Below are positions 1 to 7,645 of a stretch of DNA of 11,735 nt, piece after piece. The DNA lies in contig JADGIZ010000567.1 in the NCBI GenBank assembly GCA_027604665.1, forward strand, positions 1 through 11,735. Direction: 5' to 3'. The notes beneath the pieces are model-generated. The model worked only from the letters and a program-made list of their open reading frames with translations. It did not search any database and had not been told where the DNA came from. Within the stretch, counting starts at the first letter, position 1. Each line of letters begins with the position of its first letter. The DNA comes from Polyrhizophydium stewartii. Taxonomy: Eukaryota > Chytridiomycota > Chytridiomycetes > Rhizophydiales. The position numbers were made by a program, and so were the translations under genes.

Positions 1-2216
1 GCACACCGAGCCGCAATGCGCCTCACGTATCGGTCCGCTTCCTCGCGGTTCGCGTCGTTGAACCCGTCGGCGCGCTCGGCAATGAACCGCTTCTGCAGTC
101 GCTCGGCGTGCGCAAAGCTGTTGTACCGCCCGCTCGAGAGAAGCTTGTCCAGCACCAAAGCCTGCTCGGGGTCCTGCGCAAAGTGCTTGGGGAGCTGCCC
201 GCGGAACCCGCTGCGCAAAACCCGCAGCCGCATCCCCGTTGGCAGGAAAAAGTGCGACGGGAAGCGGTACCACTCCTTCCCGACACACACATTGACAATC
301 CGCCCGAGCTGCCGAGCCACCGCGTCCGTCGCATTGATCGGCGGAATCCACATGGTCACGCCCTCGATTGTCACGTTCCCCGTTTGCGGCTTCGGAGATG
401 CGTCGGCCCATGGCGCCGGCGCTTTCGCGAGGGCGCCATACACACGGAGCGGCGCGTGATAGTGGACGTACAAGGCTCCTGTCCGCAGGCACGATGCAGC
501 AATAAACACTGCCAGAAATGCCCGGACTGCCCATCGCACGTTCCGCGCTGCAACAGACTACAGCGCCTTGCCGCGTCAGTCGCCCGTGTTCGCCGCGGAG
601 CGCTCCTCGCGCAAACTCGCCTGTGGTGCGCGCAGGTGCAGGAGCGCCGTCTCCGCGACGCCGCGCCCATAAAACAGCCCGACAGAGGCGCTGAAGCAGA
701 TGCCCGGGAAGACAACGTACATGAACCGCTCCTCTTTGTGGGGCTGGAGAACAAATATCCCCAGCCACAAATACATGCCGCTGATGCACATCGCCGTCCT
801 CAACGCTGCGGGCGCCGCTCGCGCGCCACGCCCGGCCACAAGACCCGGGGCAACGTAGCATGCGGCCGCCTTGGCAAACACCACGCGTCAGGGCCCTGCT
901 CGCGGATCCACCAGCATCTCCACAAACTCACAAGCGCAGGCATGCTCGCCATCGCAGCCAAGTACGCGACATTAAAGTTGACCAGCCCGTTGAGCAGGTA
1001 AAAATGCCACGGCTCTGTGCCATAGATGTCGGGGCCGCGCTCCCCGCCGCCAAAGACGTTATACAGAACAATGTTGAGCGCAGCAAGCGTCCACCGCTTG
1101 TAGAACATGCCGTCAATCGCCACAAGCGGCGCCTGCGCGCACCAAGTCAGCACATTGTGCGGCAAGCGCTTTCACCTCCCTGCCCTTCTCAACCCACCAC
1201 TACTGCGAGGAGCGCAATCACCGAGCCCTCCACCATCCACCAAAGATTCCGAAGCCACTGGCGCGACAGAAGCCGCTCGATGATGAATGGAATCGCCAGC
1301 GCACCCGAGAACGGCCATCCCCAGCAAACGCTGGCCGCGCACAGCGCCACATACAGCCATGTCGACCGGCGCGTGGGCGGCGCCAGCTGGATCGACAGCA
1401 TCCACGTCCCCAGATACATGCAAAACGTCGACGGAAGCAGCGAGGCCGGCGCAATAAACATCCCGGGGCTGAACAGCAGCAGAACAAGCAGGTACGACGC
1501 GGCCCGGGGGTGGACGTGCTCGGCAACGGCTTTCACCAGGGTCGATTCGGCAAACGCCGATGCAAGGCCAAGAACAAGCCGGGTGAGGTAGAAGATATGG
1601 ACCTTGGCGAGGTCAGCTGCCACCATGGCTTGCGGGTGCGCTGCTGGGACGGCGCTTGCTCACCTTGTTTGGCGTCAGGCCAAACTCGATCATAATGGTG
1701 ACGACAGAGTGCAGCGCAATGTATGCCCAGGACCGGATCGAGTACTGCGGCGCATACTCCCACGTCTGCAGACCCGTTCCGAAATGCAGGTAGTGCACGG
1801 GCTCCCAAAAGTTGAACACCTCGTCGCAGTCTGCGCGTGCCCCGTCGAGCATCTCCTGGTCAGCGCACGGCCGCGCAGCTGGGACGCCCCGCAAGCCGCT
1901 GGCGATGGGCAGAGCCTGTGCTGCGCACCTTGGATGTTCGAGTACACTCCGGCGAGCACGCGAGCGACAACCAGCAGCTTGAGGCAGTCGCCTGCGCTGG
2001 GCAGGCTGGCGCTGAGCTCGTCAAAGGTCTCGAGGGTGCGTCCAAAGCCAGCCTTGTCGTTGCGCCTGGGGCTTGCAGCCGGTCAGCACAGCACAGGCCG
2101 CTTCGTCCGCTGCCCGCCGTTTTCACGCACGCGGGTGCAGGCTGGCGGCTGTCCGCAGGCTCTCGCTCGGCGTCTGGCTCTGGCCGGGCACTCGCTGTCG
2201 CTCGTTGTCGCAACAT
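1..2216 (-). CDS. ALG9: ALG9-like dolichyl-P-Man alpha-1,2-mannosyltransferase, 3' end outside window
   Basis: ER multi-pass GT-C glycosyltransferase that adds alpha-1,2 mannoses to the lumenal dolichol-linked oligosaccharide. Seven exons fit: 2216-2131, 2065-1929, 1830-1664, 1602-1198, 1132-932, 869-621 and 557 to the edge, giving 600 codons in frame; the human protein is about 611 aa. Visible family motifs are SNIQDCDEVFNFWEP (first lumenal loop, D75-E78 probably catalytic, D75 split by an intron), LQTWEYAP, SLLPSTFCMYL, WGWPFSGAL, LNIVLYNVF, YGTEPWHFYLLNGL, QPHKEERF (about 374-381) and VNVCVGKEWYRFP (about 503-515). Introns are 59-98 nt, and most carry a CTGAC branch motif. The sixth intron has either a GC donor at 620 or a weaker GT donor at 616. 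An in-frame ATG at 2264 would add 16 residues and overlap the upstream transporter stop. The identification is secure; the exact start and sixth intron are not. Confidence 0.93.
558..620 (-). other. Possible GC-AG intron in ALG9
   Basis: The donor is CAG/GCGAGT, branch ACTGAC, acceptor CTGTAG, 63 nt, phase 0. The alternative is GTTTGC at 616 with CAG ending at 548 (69 nt, phase 1). Both keep frame, and the region is weakly conserved, so the choice is open. The GC form fits donor consensus and local intron size better. Confidence 0.5.
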
Positions 2217-2249
2217 GACGGCGATCTCGGCAAAGATCAAACTCCTTCG

Positions 2250-2255
2250 TTTATT
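2250..2255 (-). terminator. AATAAA poly(A) signal overlapping the copy A stop codon
   Basis: On the minus strand the canonical hexamer AATAAA spans the TAA stop codon at 2253-2251. Usual cleavage 10-30 nt further on would fall inside the 34-nt gap before the ALG9 ATG at 2216 or just within that gene. Confidence 0.55.
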
Positions 2256-3849
2256 GTTGCACATGCTGCCGCTGGGTCCGCAGCCACTTGACAAAGGCGA
2301 CACCGGCTGTCGTGAGTCCGATCAGCAGCGCGCCGGCAATCGACATGACCGTCGGGACTTCGTGGAAGAGCCAGAGCCCAAAGATATACGCAAACACAAT
2401 GTCGAGGTTGCGCATCAGGGTCGCCGGCTGACCCCCATCCAACTCGAGTCAGCGGCGTGCGGCGCATTGCGCAGCGCATGCGATCAGGAGGCAGCAGACT
2501 CACGCCAGCATTGGCAAGCTGCAAGCCCTGTGGTTCCAAGACGCCACAAACGCACATTGCAGCAACTCGTCAGCACACATCTGGCACGACTCGGCCAGCC
2601 GCAGTGGAGCAGCAACCCACCGCGTTCAGGAAGCACTGCGCTGCGAACGCCATGATGCCCACGCCGAGCATCACGGCCCAGTCGTGCGCCGACCACATTT
2701 CTGGGCCGATTGGTTTCTCGAGAGACCAGAGCAGCACGCCCGACACGACCGTCGACAGACATCCAAAGTAGGTGACGTGCACCATGAAATGCACGCTCTT
2801 GCCAATCACGCGCACGAGGCAGTATGCGACAGAGAGAATCATTGCTGCAAGTATCGCAGAACCTGCAGGTATGTACCGAGGGTATGTGTAGCCGAGTCTG
2901 ACGACTGCTTCGACATGGCCGCCAAAGATGAACTCTGGCCTCGACACCAGCACAACGCCCACCAAGCAGCTGACGAGGGCAAATCCATCAAGCGGCGTGA
3001 AAGTCTCGCCAAGAAAGAGGTACGCCATGACGGCCGTGATGGCCGGGCCGATAAAAAATAATGCTGTGCGACACTAATGAGCCCATCGGAAACGATATCG
3101 GCAGAGAGCCGCCAGCCATCTTACTAGTTCCATCGCCGAGAGGCATGTTGATGATTGTGAAGAAATAGAATCCAAGACCAAGTGCTCCTGCAGTGCCGCG
3201 CGCAACCAGCAGCCAGCGGTTGACTGTCGGCGGACCCCACGGCGCAACGCCAACGAGCCAGCATCCTGCGATGCCGCAGATCATCTGGATGACCGAGCGC
3301 ACAAACACAACCTCGGTGGACGGAAAGGTGGTGCCCGCGATCTTGACAAAGACCGACATGAGCGAGAACCCCAAGGCAGAAAGCGCCTGCAGTCGCATGA
3401 GCCGGCGCCGTCAGCATCTGTTGCGCGCGGCGGGTCTGGTGGGAGGCGGCAACGAGCGCCTGCGTGGGTGAGGCGCGGCGTCCGCAGGCGCCTCTCCAGG
3501 CCGATGTGCGCGACTGCCCGTGCACCGGCGGCCGCTGGGCTGCGAGGACGCCGCACCAGGCAGGCAGGCAGGGCCGACCGGCTGCCCGAAGCCCACAAAG
3601 CGTTTGCACGGCCCGCTGGCGGACGCCATGGACACGCACCATGAAGGCGAGGCCGGCGACTTCGTTGCGCGCCAAGGCGGCCTCGGCGGCTTCCCTCGGA
3701 CCTGGAGGCGCATCCTCGGTGCCGTCGGCAACGTCGCAAGCACCAGTACGGGCCAGCGGAGCAGGAGGGGCCGGCGCCAAAAGCGGGTGCGTCTCGTCCG
3801 CGGCGTCGGCATCGCTCTCGCCCAAGCTGCCTCGTCGGCTTGGAGACAT
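2251..3849 (-). CDS. EamA/DMT-superfamily transporter, tandem copy A (SLC35G-like)
   Basis: Predicted ten-helix drug/metabolite-type transporter of 371 aa with two EamA halves; the substrate cannot be told. Exons: 3849-3640, 3386-3125, 3063-2621, 2527-2504 (24 nt) and 2427-2251, all phase-consistent. A soluble 70-residue N-terminus with the acidic dileucine motif ETHPLL precedes the first helix (ALSALGFSLMSVFVK). Half-ending motifs are NMPLGDGT then TLFFIGPAITAVMAY and FLGETF; the second half has GLQLANAG then PATLMRNLDIVFAYIFG, WLFHEVP and a basic tail ending KWLRTQRQ. The arrangement matches SLC35G/fungal DUF6 proteins from memory. It lies 34 nt downstream of copy B and 34 nt upstream of the ALG9 ATG. 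The first intron (253 nt) is unusually long for this window. The second (3124-3064) lacks an obvious CTGAC branch. Confidence 0.9.
2504..2527 (-). other. 24-nt microexon of transporter copy A
   Basis: Eight codons, GLQLANAG, bounded by CACAG upstream and GTGAGT downstream, both phase 0. It is flanked by introns of 93 nt (2620-2528) and 76 nt (2503-2428), each with a CTGAC branch motif. It supplies the conserved small/hydrophobic stretch between FLNA and PATLMRNLD that DMT proteins have at this point. The duplicate has the same exon at 4149-4172. Confidence 0.85.
3387..3639 (-). other. Long first intron of transporter copy A
   Basis: GTGCGT donor after the ATG codon of GLAFM; branch motif GCTGACGG, acceptor CTGCAG before ALSALGFS. 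At 253 nt it is about four times the usual length here. The counterpart in copy B is 5270-5017 (254 nt) and very similar. It has no stop in the upstream reading frame but its length is not a multiple of three, so retention would shift the frame. Joining the exons gives a continuous family-like helix 1, so no hidden exon is needed. Confidence 0.8.
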
Positions 3850-3883
3850 TTTGAATTGAGCGGCAAGCTCATTTCCTCATGGA

Positions 3884-5456
3884 TCAGGAATTTATTGCCC
3901 GGCTCGGCCGCTGCCGCTGGGTCCGCAGCCACTTAACAAAGGCGACGCCGGCTGTCGTGAGTCCAATCAGCAGCGCGCCGGCAATCGACATGACCGTCGG
4001 GACTTCGTGGAAGAGCCAGAGCCCAAAGATATACGCAAACACAATGTCGAGGTTGCGCATCAGTGTCGCCGGCTGACCCGCATCCAACTCGAGTCAGCGG
4101 CGTGCGGTGCATTGCGCAGCGCATGCGATCAAGAGGCAGCAGACTCACGCCAGCGTTGGCAAGCTGCAGGCCCTGCGGTTCCAAGACGCCACAAACGCAC
4201 ATTGCAGCAACTCGTCAGCACACATCTGGCACGACTCGGCCAGCCGCAGTGGAGCAGCAACCCACCGCGTTCAGGAAGCACTGCGCTGCGAACGCCATGA
4301 TGCCCACGCCGAGCATCACGGCCCAGTCGTGCGCCGACCACATTTCTGGGCCGATTGGTTTCTCCAGAGACCAGAGCAGCACGCCCGACACGACCGTCGA
4401 GAGACATCCAAAGTAGGTGACGTGCACCATGAAATGCACTCTCTTGCCAATCACGCGCACGAGGCAGTATGCGATCGCAGCTGTCGTAGCGCCAATAAGG
4501 GCAGCAGTAGCGGGAATATAGGAGGGGAGGCGATATCCAATGACAGCCTCCTCTGGTACACCAAAGATGAACTCTGGCCTCGAGACCAGCACAACGCCCA
4601 CCAAGCAGCTGACGAGGGCAAAGGCATCAAGTGCCGTGAAAGTCTCGCCGAGAAAGAAGTACGCCATGACGGCCGTGATGGAGGGGTTAATAAAAAAGAG
4701 AGCTGCTGAGGTGTCAGCGTCATCCCGATATTTCAAGACATTGAATCTACATACTTGTCCCATCGCCGAGAGGCATGTTGATGAGAGTAAAGAAATAGAA
4801 TCCGATTCCCGTTGCCCCTGCAGCACCTCGCGCAACCAGCAGCCAGCGGTTGACTGTCGGCGGACCCCACGGCGCAACGCCAACGAGCCAGCATCCTGCG
4901 ATGCCGCAGATCATCTGGATGACCGAGCGCACAAACACAACCTCGGTGGACGGAAAGGTGGTGCCCGCGATCTTGACAAAGACCGACATGAGCGAGAACC
5001 CCAAGGCAGAAAGCGCCTGCAGTCGCACGAGCCGGCGCCGTCAGCATCTGCTGCGCGCGGCGGGTCTGGTGGGAGGCGGCAACGAGCGCCTGCGTGGGTG
5101 AGGCGCGGCGTCCGCAGGCGCCTCTCCAGGCCGACGTGCGCGACTGCCCGTGCACCGGCGGCCGCTGGGCTGCGAGGACGCCGCACCAGGCAGGCCCGCT
5201 GGAGCCGACCGGATGCCCGAAGCCCACACGGCGCTTGAGCGGCCCGCTGGTGGGCGCCATGGACACGCACCATGAAGGCGAGGCCGACGACTTCGTTGCG
5301 CGCCGAAGCGGCCTCGGCAGTTGCGGTCGCCTGCTCGGCTGCGGCGGGGGCAGCGGCGGCGGAGGTCCCGTCACCATCGCCTTGCACGCCCTGCTCGGCA
5401 GCGAGCTGCTGGTCTGCGGGAGCTCCCGAGAGGAGCGGCGTGCGCTCGTCGGCCAT
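3884..5456 (-). CDS. EamA/DMT-superfamily transporter, tandem copy B (SLC35G-like)
   Basis: Paralogue of the neighbouring copy A, 365 aa. Exons: 5456-5271, 5016-4755, 4702-4266, 4172-4149 (24-nt microexon) and 4072-3884. The start is the ATG of MADERTPLLSG, which carries an acidic dileucine motif (E4 to L9) followed by an Ala/Gln/Glu-rich linker of about 45 residues. From ARNEVVGLAFM onward it matches copy A almost throughout. Exceptions are the segment after RPEFIFG (two residues shorter, different sequence up to AYCLVRVIGK), the second intron (49 or 52 nt, tandem CAGCAG acceptor at 4708-4703), and the C-terminal tail RPSRAINS instead of HVQQ. It likely acts in the same membrane system as copy A, with different regulation or partners through the N-terminus. 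The substrate is unknown. Confidence 0.9.
3891..3896 (-). terminator. AATAAA poly(A) signal at the end of copy B
   Basis: On the minus strand AATAAA lies within the last codons of copy B (A-I-N-S), four bases before its TGA at 3886-3884. It sits at almost the same relative place as in copy A, although the tail sequences have diverged. Cleavage would again fall in the 34-nt gap before the next gene. Confidence 0.55.
3910..5319. repeat. Tandem gene duplication, unit B
   Basis: Second copy of the transporter duplication, direct repeat of 2265-3688. Base 3910 corresponds to 2265. The diverged patches here are about 4471-4565 (exon 3) and the second intron with its 5' flank (about 4703-4815). Confidence 0.88.
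4149..4172 (-). other. 24-nt microexon of transporter copy B
   Basis: Same eight codons (GLQLANAG) as in copy A with synonymous changes (CTG for TTG, AAC for AAT). Flanking introns are also 93 nt (4265-4173) and 76 nt (4148-4073). Synonymous-only change supports that it is coding. Confidence 0.85.
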
Positions 5457-5805
5457 CTCGAAACGCTGGGCGAACCCTGAGACGGCCCGATTGGCCGAGA
5501 TGGGCGACCGGCCCCGGCGCACCGACAGCGCTGGCAATGGCCATAAGCCACCTGGGGCGAGGTGTGTGTCTGGAATGCGACGGCCCCAGCTCCGCCGCCA
5601 GGGACGAGGCTCCGCCATGCGTGCTCATTTCGATCTTGCCGCCAGCCCGACCGACCCAATGTTTGCTGGCGACTCGGACTGCGAGCACGACCGAGCGGCG
5701 GACGGCGCTGCCCAAGGTTCGCCGTGCTCATCTTGACGCCCGCACTCGCGCACTGAGGCCCACTCAGCCGCCTTTCATGACACACCTTTGTGCGCTCCAG
5801 ATGCA
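5457..5805. promoter_or_regulatory. Divergent intergenic region between transporter copy B and TEX9
   Basis: These 349 bases hold no recognisable coding segment and must contain the promoters and 5' leaders of both flanking genes. CCAAT-type pentamers occur on the minus strand at 5494-5490 (GGCCAATCGG context, 34 nt upstream of the copy B ATG) and on the plus strand at 5656-5660, about 145 nt upstream of the TEX9 ATG. No TATA box stands out. The CCAAT assignment is a short-motif guess. Confidence 0.4.
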
Positions 5806-7547
5806 ATGGACGCTCTCATCAGCCCCGAGCTGCTCGAGCGCGAGAGGGCATTCCGGTGCGACAATGAACGCACGGAGCCGGTCAAGGACCGCAAGCTGAC
5901 ACTCCAGCACTTTGCTCACAGCAAGAAGAACCAGGCGCTGCAGAGCCAGGCAGCGAGCGTCTTGCGCCAGGCAGAGAGCGTCGTGGTAAATATCGGACGA
6001 GCTATCACGACAGTCTGAGTTGTCAAGCGGCTGACCACATGCCGCGACGCCGAGTCAGAAAGAGGGAAAGAGCGTGCTTGAGCGGCCTTTGACGGCCCCA
6101 TCGATCGACGCTCTGCAGCCGTCTCGGCCGGCGACAAAGTGGTCTGGTCGATCGGTTGTGTTGCAAAGTCGTCAGGCGATCGATGCTGACGGCTGCCTCC
6201 CAGCCTGCGACGCCCAGCATCCGAGTTGGCCAACAATGGGTCCGGAAAAGATGGCAGCGATGCCTCGCATCCTGCAGGCCAACGCCGGAATTCAACTCGC
6301 CAAAAGGTGCGCATGCGCTGCACGGCTTGGGCGAGCTTGAGGGTGGCTAACCTTTCTTGCGATGGATGCCGTGCAGACTCCTCGCGCAGACCTTCCAGAG
6401 TGCGAATATTGCCGCGACCGCGGCCGGCTAAAACTGCGGAGAGTATCAGATGCTGACGCTGCCCGAAGGCGTCCATCCACAGCTTCCCGCATTGCAGCTG
6501 GCGATTCTTTGGATCATAATGATGCGCTCATGGGTCTTCCTCCGCACACGCGCGAGCAGGATCTTGGAGCAGGCAAGTCACAATAAGCATGCTTTACAAC
6601 AATTGCGCGAGAGATGGCTTGAACTGATAGACCTGTGCCGCCTTACAGAAGCAACAAACCGTTTTCTCAAGGCCAAGCTGCATGTGTTGCAGCAAGAGCT
6701 GGACAAGATAGCCGGCGAGCGTGACCAAAAGGTTCAATTTGAGTCACGGTCGAGTGCTCCGAAACGAGTGCCGATGCTGATCGCATACTATGCTTGACTG
6801 CAATGGAGAGCAGGAAGCGACGATTACAGAGCTACACGAAAAGTTTAAGCGCATGGAGGAGGAATTGGCCAAATCGAACAGGGGACAACAAACTGCGCAG
6901 GTGATGCTGCTGGCGATATGTTCAAGCTTGCAAAGCGCAACTTACGCTGATATGGGATGCACGGATGCGAGCAGAATGCAGCAGACAAGCTGCGCGCGAC
7001 CGTGGATGAGCTGCGACGCAAAAACGAGCTGGCCGAAGGAGAGTTGCAGAGAACGAAGCGCGAGTTGGACGAGATTTCACGACACTCGCGACAAAATGAG
7101 CACGACACCAGCGCACGGGACGCGAAGCTGAACCGAGCGCTTGAAGAGGTCGAGAAGCAAAAGACGCTGCTGGCACGCAAAGACACCGAGGCGCGGGTGA
7201 GAAGACCTGCTGCCGCACGCGTCGCAGTGGCGCATCGCATGCTGATGATAAGGATGGTGGTGCGCTCGTCCAGGAAAAGCTGGACGCGGCAAAGCGAGCC
7301 TCGGATGCACTCTTTGCCGAGAACAAGCGGCTGCAGCGCCAGAAGAGCGAGCTGATGGCTGCATTCAAGAAGCAAGCGCAGTTGATTGCCGTTCTCAAGC
7401 GGCAAAAGGCTCGTGCCCGCCAGCCGCCGATCGGGCGTCTCCGAGTGTGCTGCTTACTCGCAGCTTGCGCAGATGCATGTCGAGGCCGTCAAACTGCTGC
7501 AGTTCACTGAGGACGAGTTTGTGCGTGCACTCAACTGGGACCTCTGA
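5806..7547 (+). CDS. TEX9-like coiled-coil protein (cilium/centriole-associated family)
   Basis: Ten exons join in frame to 364 codons: 5806-5855, 5922-5985, 6059-6138, 6204-6306, 6377-6572, 6649-6731, 6814-6900, 6975-7196, 7274-7408 and 7473-7547. Recognition rests on TEX9 signatures in order: LLERERAF and a short helical N-terminus, NRFLKAKLHVLQQELD (about 168-183), LNRALEEVEKQK (273-284), ENKRLQRQKSELMAAFKKQ (311-329), LIAVLKRQKMHVEAVKLL (332-349) and the C-terminus FTEDEFVRALNWDL. Human TEX9 (about 391 aa) has the same layout. The protein is almost wholly coiled coil from about 165 to 340; the linker 40-164 is poorly conserved and its exon borders (6138/6204 especially) are tentative. TEX9 is linked to centriolar satellites and cilia in animals, so a zoospore basal-body role is inferred. 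Two introns appear to use GC donors. Confidence 0.88.
6573..6648 (+). other. GC-AG intron in the TEX9 homologue
   Basis: The donor is CAG/GCAAGT, the textbook GC-AG donor context; the acceptor is CTTACAG, with CTGAT as a branch candidate. Splicing joins DLGA to EATNRFLKAK, restoring the TEX9 motif without gap; no GT donor nearby does so. Confidence 0.8.
7409..7472 (+). other. Probable GC-AG last intron of the TEX9 homologue
   Basis: Family sequence demands a direct join of LKRQK to MHVEAVK. The only phase-correct junction starts GCTCGT after AAAAG and ends TTGCGCAG. GCTCGT is a weak donor, so a sequence error or an unusual splice is also possible. An acceptor at 7463 would add LAQ. Confidence 0.55.
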
Positions 7548-7645
7548 GACGGCGCCGCGGAGAGCAGGCGGAATGAAGCGATCCTGCCGCCCGCACTTAC
7601 GTTGTCGGCGACCAAGCCGACTCGGGGCAGGTCCCGGCTTTCCCG

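Larger units (their letters stand above)
2265..3688. repeat. Tandem gene duplication, unit A
   Basis: This unit pairs with 3910-5319 in direct orientation. Similarity begins abruptly just before the stop codons, inside the sequence encoding WLRTQRQ, and fades in exon 1 just 5' of the ARNEV codons. Introns 3 and 4 differ at only a handful of positions, and intron 1 is close to identical over its 3' two thirds. By contrast, intron 2 and an internal exon-3 patch (about 2821-2940) do not align. Edges were placed by eye. Confidence 0.88.

Noticed and set aside
108..1591. Long plus-strand open frames (297 and 243 codons) opposite ALG9
   Set aside because: They are antisense to well-matched ALG9 exons, encode no recognisable motif, and long random frames are expected at this base composition.
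3527..3580. Short GGCA/GGCAGG repeat as a regulatory or mobile-element signature
   Set aside because: It is a three-unit slippage run inside intron 1 of copy A, absent from copy B, with no terminal repeats or target duplication around it.
3387..3639. Hidden coding exon inside the long transporter intron
   Set aside because: Direct joining gives a continuous GLAFM-ALSALGFSLM helix as expected of the family, with nothing missing.
4733..5806. A 357-codon minus-strand frame running through transporter copy B
   Set aside because: It reads exon 1 out of frame, then intron 1 and exon 2 in the wrong phase. The family helices appear only in the spliced frame.
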